Positions 13,324 to 23,733 of a stretch of 64,000 bases of DNA are shown piece after piece. The position numbers were made by a program, and so were the translations under genes. The stretch spans positions 4,903,001 through 4,967,000 of the forward strand of contig NC_134679.1 of the NCBI RefSeq assembly GCF_024713945.1, read 5' to 3'. This DNA is from Dermatophagoides farinae. Its lineage: Eukaryota; Arthropoda; Arachnida; Sarcoptiformes; Pyroglyphidae. A model generated the notes under the pieces. It was not told the origin of the DNA. It searched no databases and saw nothing but the letters and a program-made list of their open reading frames with translations. The stretch's first letter is position 1, and each line of letters starts with the position of its first letter.

Positions 13324-16300
13324 ATGGTTATCAAGATGACTCTATCATCAATATCGTTGTTACGGCTACGACGACGACAACAACAATTGTACGGTAGTTC
13401 ATCATCATCAACACAAACACATCATTCAAATATCATTATCACTTCATTCTTGTCATCATCATCACCATCGTCATTACCATCATCATCATCATCACCATCG
13501 TATATATCATTATCATCGACAATAAAATCATCATTATATAATAGCCGTCACCCATATGGTGCAAAATGTCGATCACAATGGTCCATATTATCAATGGTCA
13601 ATACAATTGTGGTAACAATAATGTTATCATTATCGTTAAACCTGTTGCTGGCTCATTTTCATCAACATCCAACCATTGGTGTCTATTCATGGAATTGGGA
13701 TCAACATATTTCCGAAGGTAAAGAAAAAAAAATCATATTTATAATAATCTGAGCAAATAAATGAAGCAAAAAAAAAATAAAAAAAAAAATTTCCACGATG
13801 GATTTTTTCTTTCAATTGAAATCATATTTTATTTATAGAAAAATACTACTGAAATAGAAATTATTTATTCATTCGTTGGATAAATGAAAATTTAAAAAAA
13901 TTCTCATCCACCACCCCAAGATTATCAGTGAATTTTATCAAACTTTTGTGAATGATAATTTCATTTTTTTTCAATTTTAGAAAAATTGAAAAATTCTCAA
14001 AACAATTATATTTTTTACTTTATAATTTCTTTCTCATATTTTTATTTTTTTCAAAATATTTCTTAATGTTTGATTAATGTAGAACTATTGGATCGTTTTA
14101 TTTGTCTTCGTGCCAAAGGATTCTTTCCGCACGAACAACGCTGTGATCATTTTTATGAATGTCGTAATGGTACCATTGTTAATGAAGGAATCTGTAGGCA
14201 TGGACTTCGTTTTGATTATCGTTATCGGAAAAAACCACGCTGTATACCATTAGATCAGATTGATTGTCGTATTACACAAATTGATTATAATGAATTTAAT
14301 GATAATCCAGAACCGACATTCCTTTCCAATCATCATTATCAAACAGAATCGACAACAATGATGCCGACAACTATGGCGACAACAACAACAACAACAACGA
14401 CCACAACTACAACGCCTTCACCACCATTGTTAAGTATTCATCGTCAAATACATCATCATCATCATCATCATCAAGTCCCATCATCGGTGACTGCTACAAA
14501 TCATCGTCATCATCATAATCATCGATCACTACCATCATCATCTTCATCACCACATTATCGTCATTTTAATTCAATGACTACGGCCACCCATTTTACACCT
14601 TCATCATCATCATCATCATCATCAGCTAATACAAACTCAAGAGCAATATCAACAACAACTACAGCAGCAACTACAACCTCACCGGCTGCTGCCATATCTA
14701 TAATGCCAACCACAACTGAATCTCCAACATCATCAACATCATTTCAGAATGGTCGCAATGAACAAAGTATCAATCGTCATAACCATTATCAACGTGCTAC
14801 TACAGCTGATACAACAGCCGAAATGGCTAAAGCAAATGATGAAGAAAATTTCCTGAATAAAAAACGTAAATTACTAAAAAAACCATTAAAATTACGCCGG
14901 CAACGATTGCAACATGATGAGATTGAAGATTCCAATTCGATGTCGGCTACAACATCCGGAACGATCAATGACAACAACAACAACAACAGTCATCATCAAC
15001 GTCACCATCAGCTACAATCGCAAACACCACCACCACGATTAACCGAACAGATCCTGACACGTGAGTATTGTCTCAAACAATATCATTGGTAGATACAATC
15101 TAACCATATGGATTAATGATGATGATGATGATGATGATGATGTCTTCACATGTCATTTTTTAATTTTACTTTCGTATTTTCCGCTTTGTTTTTTTTATCA
15201 TTACAATGTGGATAGCCAAATAATGAATTTGAAATTATTTCTCTTTTCACCATTATTATCATTATTATCCATAATGGCCTTTTCTTTCATTTGTTTTCTA
15301 TCCAATGACTTACTTTTTGTTTTTTTTTTCACGGATTTTTTCGGTCCATTTTGTTTTGTTTTGTTTTGTTTTTCATTTTTCCGGTATGTATACATTAATG
15401 TTAGTCGTGTTTCATTTCTATGGCATGTTTTTTTTCTGATGCACGAGTGTTTTCTTTTTTTCCATTTATTCGTTGATCTTTTTTTATGGCATTACAGATC
15501 ATTTTGTGCCAAAAAAAATGAAATGAAATGAAATGTTGTTAGTCGCTTCATCAGTCGTAGTCATCGTACAAACAAACAGTAATTCGAAGTAGATGAGAAA
15601 AAATATGAATTTTCAAAAAATTTGTTGTTTGAACGTTTTTTTTATTAAAAAAACAACAACAACAACAACCATATATACTTAATGATGATGATGATGATGA
15701 GCATCGTATACATTCATTGTCGATTTCGATTTATTTTTCTCACTACAAATATTATATCAAATCAATTTACCTATAATAATTATATTTTGTTTTTTCTTCA
15801 ACCATCCTTTTTGATTATCATAATGATGATGATGATGATGAGGCGAAAATCTCGCAAATAATCATTATAAACTAGACGGCTATTTATTTATTAGCAATTA
15901 AAATTAATGAATAAATCCGATGATGATATCATATTGTTTGTTTGTTTGTTTGTCTGTTTGTAGAAAACGAAAACATTTCTCATTACATTTGATTTTGAAA
16001 AAAAAAATTGGGAAGCTTGTTTTTTGTTGTTGTTGTTGTTCTTTTTATGTCCGAATCAATTTTTTGTTTTCTTACTGATTTCCAGATTTTATTGGCAAGA
16101 TTTGAAATCTGAAAATTTCTTTTTTTTTCTCATCGGACAAGTACAGGATAATAAACATCCTAATAATAATTGATTATCCTAAAATAGATGAATTTTTTTT
16201 GTTCTCTTGACATTTTTCAGTCTAGTCTTTTGGTGTTCTTAATTGGTTATCATTACGAAAATGTAAACAAGCAACTTTTATTCAATATATTTTAATTTGT

Positions 16301-17706
16301 GTGTCTGTTGATTGAAAAAGTTTTTTCTTACATTTTTTTTCTGATTTAATGGCTGATTTTATACATGAACATAAAAAGTCGTCATTATTATTATCTATGA
16401 AAATAATTTAATATAACCTTTCGGACGACTAAACGTGACACGTGGAAAAAAAATATATTTTTATGTCCCATGTTTATAATATGAATTTTTTTTTAAACGA
16501 TCCTGAATCATTTTTAATTGTTATGCTCATTAGTTTGTGTGAAGACACACTCACACAGACATAAAGATAATCATGGCCACATGATTACTTGTTTTTGTTT
16601 GTTAAATTCATTCATTCATTTTATTTTTGTTTTTACTCGTGATTTTTCTATCCTCATCATATTGTAATAATAATGGGATTGCAACAAGAAACAATCCATG
16701 TGTTTTGGTTACACAATCTAATTAAACGTTTGAATGTTAAATTGAATGAATGAATAGATGATACAAGTATGATTGATTGATTCAATATCCAACATTATTG
16801 TAATCATGATCCATCAATGATGCCACTTTTAAAAGACATTCTATTTAAAATGTTTGTTCTCGAATTTGTTGCAAATGAATTGATGATGATGATGATGATG
16901 GTAAATCGTGTGTTTGTGTATTTCTCTTATAGTCATCAATTGATTATTACTCATGATAATTGCCTTACGATCAATTTCGTAATGATTGATGATTACTATC
17001 ATAGACGAAACCACTGGAATTTAAGTGTCAATTTTTTTTGTTTATTTTTTCTGTCAATATTTTTCTTTAAAATTTAATTCGATTTGATTTTTTTTTATAG
17101 GAGCGATTTCATCTTTAAACTATGATCAAAATCCCAGTCAACCACGGCAAAAATCGATCCATTGTCCACACCCGAATGGCTATTATCCGGATCGTGATGA
17201 TTGTAGAAAATTTTATGCTTGTGACGATGGCCGAGCTTTTCTTATGTCTTGTCCACTTGGTTTAGCCTATGATGAAATGACCGGTACTTGTTCATGGCCA
17301 GATATGGTTGAAGGTTGTCGTAGTGAAGAAATGCTTCGATTTAATTGTCCTGAACCGAATGAAAATGAAATTCTCGATTATGGTGATCCACGCTATCCAA
17401 CCAGTGATTGTCGTAAATTTGTTGTCTGTATTCAATCAGAAATACATGGTGCTCGTACACCTAGATTGCTTGGCTGTGAAGAAGGATTAGTATTCAATCC
17501 TGATTCACGGGAATGTGATTATCCGGAAAATGTACCTACCTGGTAAGTGAAGTTTGAAAATAAAAATTCAACACACAAAACATATTAATCATTTTTTTTC
17601 TTACATTTGTTGTCAAACTAGTTCCAATTATTATGATGGACATTCATTTTCTCGAAGTCTAAGCCGTAGTATACATTCATCACGCAAAAGAAAAAATCGT
17701 TTTTAA
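13324..17706 (+). CDS. CPAP3/obstructor-like cuticular chitin-binding protein, 4 exons
   Basis: Exons 13324-13717, 14083-15060, 17101-17542 and 17622-17706 join in frame with GT..AG borders to give 632 residues. Three chitin-binding type-2 (peritrophin-A) domains are visible, each with six cysteines: about residues 139-193, 479-530 and 540-606. The third has the PENVP-W-C ending typical of obstructor/CPAP3 proteins. Such proteins are secreted and bind cuticle chitin. The hydrophobic signal segment is not at the first Met but at about residues 91-115 (MVNTIVVTIMLSLSLNLLL), so the real start may be the Met at 13594. A Thr/His/Ser/Asn-rich linker of roughly 285 residues separates domains 1 and 2, where CPAP3 proteins usually have a short spacer; it could carry O-glycans. 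Intron 3 is 79 bp and intron 2 is 2,040 bp. A fusion of a peritrophin-like exon with a CPAP protein is an alternative reading. Confidence 0.85.
15061..17100 (+). other. Intron 2 of the CPAP3-like gene (2.0 kb)
   Basis: Bounded by a GTGAGT donor at 15061 and a T-rich tract ending in TATAG at 17100, with the frame preserved across the join (phase 1). Inside are CAT/GAT runs, polyT tracts and (TGTT)n. The 156-codon open frame at 15061-15531 is F/L/S low complexity read through the intron and is not a gene. Confidence 0.75.
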
Positions 17707-18197
17707 ACCAATTGATAACATGATGATCAACAATTAATATCAAAATCAATGAAAATCCACACATCAATCATTAAGATGGAATTGACCAGAAATTTCTTTG
17801 TCTTGTTCGACATTTTGCTTTCGTATTTCATCATCCATATCTTGTGCAAAAACACACACACACACATACACAAAGAAAGAAATGATTTTGATGATTATGA
17901 TAATCATCAAGCTCATGCCAAAGTTAACGAATTGTAATGAATTTTTTTTTGTCACAGATCATTGTATGGCTAATTGATTGAAAAATTTATCCATACACAT
18001 ATCCTAATCATTTTTGATGTTTTTAAATACATTTAGTATGTGCATGTAATTCGAATCAAATTTATATATTTTCATTTGAATAAAAATATCATATTCTTTC
18101 ATTACTAAATTTACAAAATGGAAAAAAAACAAAGAAAAATGCATAATTCAAAATGATACGATGTTAATGGATGGAGCAAAAATTAATCATTTTAGTG
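17707..18197. other. Convergent 3' flank between the CPAP3-like gene and the SDR gene
   Basis: About 490 bp of AT-rich sequence between the stop codons of two convergent genes. It holds a short CA run near 17850. I see no gene or other element in it. Confidence 0.6.
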
Positions 18198-19328
18198 TTA
18201 AACATGATGATCAAGACCTTTACGTTGATAACATCTTTTTCTTGCTTTACTCAACGTACGAATTGCCAATCGTGTACTGAAATTGAAGCCAATAAAAAAT
18301 CGATTCCATTCACGTACAAATGCTAAAATTCGATGTGATATGAAACCATAGGTACGAATTTCATGACCAACAGTTTTCAATGATGAACGAACAAATGTAT
18401 CGGGATTCGGTACCATGAATGATACACCTGGATTTCGAATCATATTTGTTGTCACATAATATGGTACCACCGATTGAATGATGACACCGTGTTGGCGATA
18501 TTCCCAATATAAACCACGTGAGAAATAATCCATAAAGATTTTTGTTGCCGAATATAATGTGAGTAATGGAGATGGAAAAAGGGCTGAAAATGATGAAATG
18601 TTCAATACAATGCCGGATTTTTGTTTTTCCATCAATGGCAGCACCAGATATGTCATACGAACTACGGACACCATGTTGCAGTTCATTATATTCGTTATAA
18701 ATTTATCACCATCCAATATTCGCGTAAAATATTCTGGATATTTATATGCCATACCAACATTGTTGATCAGAACATGAACATTACCAGGCAATGATCGTAT
18801 TTGTTCGCCAATATAGTCATATAAATCATGACCTTGAGTGAAATCAACGACAAGCGTCCGAATATCAGTACATGATGTGAATTGTTTGAGGATTTCGGTT
18901 TTGACTTTATCCAATTTTTGTTGATTACGGCTCAACAACAATAAACAATAACCTTTTTCGGCCATTGCTTTTGCATATGCTAAACCAAGACCATCAGTTG
19001 CTCCTGTTATGATTGCCCAACTATTTGGACCACCATGCCATTCGACCATATCACCAAATATCAATGGACTAATAAACCACGTATAGATTGTTTGCATAAA
19101 TCGAGCTAGCACCATTAAAAAAATTACCAAAGATAAGGCTATCAATACAACAAGCCAATAAGGAGGATAAAACGGACATTCATCATTGATCATCGATGAT
19201 TGTAATTGTTGCTCATCATATTGATCGATTATTGAATCATTTTGCCAGCCATATACCAAATCATTAAATCTGGTTAGGTTGACCGATAAAAATGATGACA
19301 CATTATTGTTGATACTATCGTTGGCCAT
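18198..19328 (-). CDS. SDR-family very-long-chain 3-oxoacyl-CoA reductase / HSD17B12-like
   Basis: A single-exon protein of 376 residues. It starts with an acidic, N-glycosylation-rich tail, then has a membrane segment at about residues 57-80 and a classical short-chain dehydrogenase fold. The cofactor motif TGATDGLG is at 108-115 and NNVG at 189-192. The catalytic residues are N217, S245/S246, Y259 and K263 (YSATK). This layout fits the SDR12C group (HSD17B12/KAR, HSDL1). KAR reduces 3-oxoacyl-CoA in the ER, the step after elongase condensation. Unlike HSDL1, where I recall the Tyr being lost, the catalytic set is complete here. The N-terminal tail is about 50 residues longer than usual. I see no C-terminal dilysine. 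It lies divergently from the AGMO/ELO cluster. Steroid or retinoid substrates cannot be excluded. Confidence 0.82.
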   Translation of the reverse strand: MANDSINNNVSSFLSVNLTRFNDLVYGWQNDSIIDQYDEQQLQSSMINDECPFYPPYWLVVLIALSLVIFLMVLARFMQTIYTWFISPLIFGDMVEWHGGPNSWAIITGATDGLGLAYAKAMAEKGYCLLLLSRNQQKLDKVKTEILKQFTSCTDIRTLVVDFTQGHDLYDYIGEQIRSLPGNVHVLINNVGMAYKYPEYFTRILDGDKFITNIMNCNMVSVVRMTYLVLPLMEKQKSGIVLNISSFSALFPSPLLTLYSATKIFMDYFSRGLYWEYRQHGVIIQSVVPYYVTTNMIRNPGVSFMVPNPDTFVRSSLKTVGHEIRTYGFISHRILAFVREWNRFFIGFNFSTRLAIRTLSKARKRCYQRKGLDHHV

Positions 19329-20272
19329 TGCGATTCGTTGTTCTGAAAAAAAACGAATGCCGTTTAAGATTTATTCAAATGAATAAATGCCATCAAAAAA
19401 TGAATAATATTGGCGCAAATGTTTTTATATGAATGCATCAACTACTAAATACTGTCTCTCTAACTTGAAAAAAAAATTTGGTTCTTTTGAATTCAATGTA
19501 CACAGAGGAAATTTTCCTTGTGATGAAATAAAAATGAAAAAGATTTACAAATCGTGGATGGCATAATAGAATACGACAACAATGTTGGACAATACAAACG
19601 AAAAGAACAATTTCACACCTTGATTAATTTGTACATATTTCGGATGTATCGATTAAGCTAAGACGATTAATCTTTTGTCTAGAAAAACATACAATGAATC
19701 GATTACAAAATCATCATGGTCATCCGATATTAATAAAAGATGGAATATGTAAAATTTTGTTTGATTGATTTTCATCTAACATAATTTGAACCATATAAAG
19801 ATGTATTTTTATTGAAGCATTTGCGTCATCTTGGTTGGAGATTCAAGCATGGATACTCATAATCGATCTTATAGTTTGGTAAGATTTTCTCACTTTTCAT
19901 CAACAACAAATTTTCCATTTGTTCGATACAGATTATCAGCATAGTTTGTATGCGTGTTTTTTTGTGATGGTTAAAATTCAATTTTGATGCTACTTTTAAA
20001 TATATTTTAAATGGAAAAACGATGAATTTCCTCATAAATTTAATGGACAGTTTGTGGTAATTTATTGTCGCGAAGAACAAAAAAAAACAGCTTTTCAAAA
20101 CATTTGTTTTTTCTCAGGAGGGAAAAAAGAAAATTATGGGGGTAGAATCCATTACCATCGATTATCAACACAGTCTAAACATTGTCTATAAATTTGGCCA
20201 ACATTTGTCATATTCACTAAGATTATCAATTTGGCTTTCGTATTGCCAACACACACGACATATTCATTCGGA
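19329..20272. other. Divergent intergenic region between the SDR gene and AGMO copy 1
   Basis: About 940 bp separate the start codons of the reductase (-) and AGMO copy 1 (+), so it should hold promoters for both. From about 20090 the sequence is a near copy of 23549-23733, the 5' flank of AGMO copy 2. I recognise no TATA box or other defined site. Confidence 0.6.
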
Positions 20273-22327
20273 ATGATTACCAACAACAATGAAACAACAA
20301 TCACTTTGGCTACATGTCTAAAAGATGGTGGCATAGAAGCTGGAAAAGATATTGCTTCAATTTTCTATTTGATGCCTATCCATGATACGATCAAAGATGA
20401 TATTTATGATGTAACAAACTATGAAGTCAAAGTAAGATGATAAGATTTAATTTTTCTTGTAATTTAATTGTTTATTTATCAAAAAACAATAGCTTATTCC
20501 GGTGATCGCTTTAATGGTGGCCATCGAACAAATTATTCGTATTATTATGCGTAAACAAATGTCACGTTTTGAAGATTGTATCATTCAATATTGCTTCGTC
20601 ACTTGTCTTCACATTGACCAGGTTTGTTTGAAATTTTTTGATTTATCTTCATACTTATTATTAATATGAATGATTAATTTATATAAAGAGTGATGATGTT
20701 CACCGTAGTATTGCGAATTTACTCTTGGTTATATACAAATTATGCTTTGGTGCATCTTCCATTACATAGTGCGAGCACATGGATCATATCATTATTGTTG
20801 GTTGAATTCGTTTATTATTGGACTCATCGTGCATTACATGAATTCAATTTTCTTTGGGCCGCGCATCAATTCCATCATATGGCTGAAGATGTTAATATTT
20901 CAACCACGATTCGAGATTCAGTCGTTGATTTGGTCATCTATGATGTAAATATTAATCATCAAGGTAGATAATTGAATTATCTCATTTTAACATTGTGCTT
21001 TTTTCTTCATCAGATCTTCCCTATACCGTTGGCTCTATTCATTCATCCACAAATTTTGTTTGTACATCTGCAATTTTCTTTGATCTATCAGATATGGCTC
21101 CATAATGAAGTTGTTGGCCATCTAGGTCCGTTAGAATACCTGATCAATACACCAAGACAACATCGTGTTCATCACGGAAAAAATCCTTATTGTATTGATA
21201 AAAACTACGGTGCTTTATTGATGATCTGGGATCGAATCTTTGGCACCTATCAAGTCGAGCTAGATGAAGAGAAGATTGTATTCGGTACGGTCAGTCCAAC
21301 TCCAAAAACATTCGACATGATGACATTAATGTTCGGCTATTATAAAAACGTTTGGCAACGATTTAATAATTGCGATAATTTCAGCGAAAAGATGGCAGCA
21401 TTATTTTATGGACCTGGTTGGTCGCCAGGTAAACCCCGTCTTGGCCTTATCGAAGAGATACCCGAAGTTAATCATAAAGCACCTCGATACACTTATACAC
21501 CATATGTGGCTGTATGGAAAAAGGCTTACATTCTTTTCCATTCGTTAGCCATCTTGATTGGATTCTATATGATTGTTGATCATCCTTTGATTGTTAGTTT
21601 CATTTTTCACAAGTGATTCAATTACGATTAATTTCTTTCTTTAATTTTATAAGAAATTCGATCCATGGAAAATGACGTTTTGTATGACTTATTTGCTGTT
21701 GGCAATCACATCATTCGGTGCACTATTCGACAATAGGTTTGTTATCTATTCATTTCTTTATTTTTTCTGAAATTAATTTATTAATTTTGTAGATCTTATC
21801 TGATCATATTGGAAATATTTCGCTGTGTTGTTTATTTTGTATTCGATCACTGCGTATTACAATCAACACAATGGCCAGTGAATCAGAGTACATCGGTTCT
21901 TATTCAATTATCATTATGGACTATTCGTTTGGGACATTTATTATCGATAATGCTCTGGATTTGTATGTGGATTATTAATCTTTTCACCACTAACACAATT
22001 GATGACAAACATAAATCACCAAAAAAGACTAGTTCCAATGAAAAGATTATTTATGATTCGAATGAAGGACAAAGTCAAACATCAACAGATTCCGATGAAA
22101 CATTACATCAAGATTCTACATATCCTGTTCGATTGAGAGCCCGTACATTCATCATCATAACGGCCATGATGATTTCCGTTTTTGTACCATTAATGATGTC
22201 CTATTTGTTTGTCGTTCCATCATGCTCACGTTACTACGAAACATATCTTTTCGATAGATACTTTTTATTTGCTCAGAATATCACTACAATGGCCAATTAT
22301 TCTTTATTGATGGTTGGTGGCAATTAG
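20273..22327 (+). pseudogene. AGMO: Alkylglycerol monooxygenase copy 1, frameshifted
   Basis: Six exons (20273-20431, 20493-20621, 20689-20944, 21014-21592, 21654-21736, 21793-22327) match AGMO copy 2 exon for exon. The family motifs are all present: HxxxH (HRALH), HxxHH (HQFHH) and HRVHH with the following CIDKNYG. AGMO (TMEM195) is a di-iron, tetrahydrobiopterin-dependent ER enzyme that cleaves ether lipids. Exon 2 is 129 nt against 128 nt in copy 2: an extra T near 20584 shifts the frame, and I find no alternative splice site that restores it. Every other exon is open and close to copy 2 (mostly conservative differences), so the break is either very young or a sequencing or assembly error. 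The start was chosen at the Met before NNNETTI because family similarity begins shortly after it. Confidence 0.75.
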
Positions 22328-22501
22328 TGATGATGAATTTTTCTATTTTTTCCCATTTGAATTTGCCGTCAAAAGATGGCATGATTGCGATTACATTAAA
22401 AAAATCTCATTATTATTACAAATCTGGTATTTTTTGTATGAAGTTTTTGCCAATAAAAATCAAATACAATCTATTAATCTATCTATTAAATGCGAAGAAA
22501 A

Positions 22502-22720
22502 AATTCATTGTTACTATTTTATATGTTCATGTTGAGCAAATATTTGGACATGATGGAGACGATATTTTTTGTGTTGCGAAAAAAATCCAACCAAATTACC
22601 ACGCTTCATGTTTATCATCATTCGATCGCTCCATTACTATAGTACATTTGTATATAAAAATTTCTCCTTATTGTGGACCGGGAACCATATTGCCATTGAT
22701 AAACAGTTTTGTCCATTCAG
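22502..22720 (+). pseudogene. Truncated ELO elongase exon fragment
   Basis: This segment is nearly identical to the second half of the ELO exon at 26857-27071. It includes the HVYHH histidine box and ends at the same kind of donor (CAG followed by GTGAGT at 22721). The 5' half of the exon is missing. A two-base insertion after the histidine box (CTATAG against CTAG), near 22640, brings a stop into frame. The left end abuts the 3' flank of AGMO copy 1, which in unit 2 is separated from ELO by about 900 bp. A deletion therefore fused the two. It is not expected to encode an enzyme. Confidence 0.8.
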
Positions 22721-22779
22721 GTGAGTGATGAGGATTCATTTCACTTTTTCAACCCTAGAAAGGGAATCAACGTAAAGTT

Positions 22780-23150
22780 TATGCTTTTTGTTTGAAAAAA
22801 ACACTCTTTCACTCAATAGATTTATTGTTTATATTTTTATTTTCTTTTTAATTAGCCATTAAATTTTCCTGGTTTTTATTCTTTGTCAACAACATTATTA
22901 CACGTGTTAAACATTGATTATGATTGATAAATCCAAAAATAGAAAGATATATTCAAGGAACTGAGCTTTATTCTATAGAAAACACTACCATAAACTGTTT
23001 TCCTCAAAAATAAATTTGAAAATTGCATATCACACTCGATATCCTTTCCCTCAATAATTCGTTAACCTTGAAGATGATGATTATTACGTTGTTTACATGC
23101 GAATAAGTTGAGTGCAAGTGTTTTTTTTTCGAACAAAAAGCATAAATTCT
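22780..23150. repeat. Inverted repeat arms flanking an inverted segment
   Basis: An arm at about 22780-22822 (containing TTTATGCTTTTTGTT, then an A run and CACT...CACTCAA) has its reverse complement at about 23101-23150, with roughly 85% match by eye. The enclosed DNA (22823-23057) is the reverse complement of the equivalent DNA in unit 2. The arms are not seen beside the unit 2 copy. Confidence 0.7.
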
Positions 23151-23390
23151 ACGTAGATTCTATTTCTAATTTGATTTTTTAAAATTTATTTTTCATCCAA
23201 TAATTTGATTGCTTAGCTTTCATGTAAAAATTCAATTAAATAAAGTACATTTTGATTTGGAAATTTATAGTCAAATTTTATGAAAATTTTAAATCATTGA
23301 TTAAATAAAAAAAAATTGAAAACAATTCATAATTGACGTTGATGATGCCATGTTATTGCACTCTGCCACCGAAGATGTTAAAAAAACTAA

Positions 23391-23535
23391 TTATTTGACT
23401 CTCACGTCATAATCATTCCAAGTATCATCATCATCATATATAATTTACTGTAGAGAAGGTAGTAAACATTTTCTAAACTAAAAATAATTCTCAACTTATT
23501 TGTTGCCTATTTCTATAGATAAAATGGAAACCAAT
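23391..23535. repeat. Direct repeat partner of 28140-28290
   Basis: About 145 bp, from the ATTTGACTCTCACGTCATAA stretch to TTGTTGCCTATTTCTATAGA. They recur with a few substitutions and one extra CAT unit at 28140-28290. It marks the left edge of cassette unit 2 and, downstream, of the eroded unit 3. Confidence 0.85.
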
Positions 23536-23733
23536 AATCAAAATAAAGCTTTTCAACAAATTTATTTTTTCTCATTAGGGAAAAGAAAAGAAAATTATGG
23601 GGGTAGAATTCATTACCACCGATTATCAACACGGTCTAAGCATTGTCTATAAATTTGGCCAACATTTGCCATATTCACTAAGATTATCAATTTGGCTTTC
23701 GTATTGCCAACACACACGACATATTCATTCGGA

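Larger units (their letters stand above)
22721..23733. other. Spacer between cassette unit 1 and AGMO copy 2, built of rearranged repeats
   Basis: No gene. Most of this kilobase has a partner elsewhere in the cluster. 22823-23057 is an inverted copy of 27115-27340; 23235-23355 repeats directly at 27445-27560; 23391-23535 repeats directly at 28140-28290; and 23549-23733 repeats the 5' flank of AGMO copy 1. An open frame of 60 codons at 23613-23795 (-) is the antisense of AGMO exon 1 and its 5' flank. Confidence 0.7.

Noticed and set aside
15061-15531. 156-codon frame
   Set aside because: Lies in intron 2 of the CPAP3-like gene; composition is F/L/S low complexity and the splice sites around it keep the main frame.
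22314-22728. Open frames of 73 and 133 codons after AGMO copy 1
   Set aside because: They are out-of-frame readings through AGMO 3' flank and the truncated ELO fragment; the real homology is in another frame and is broken.
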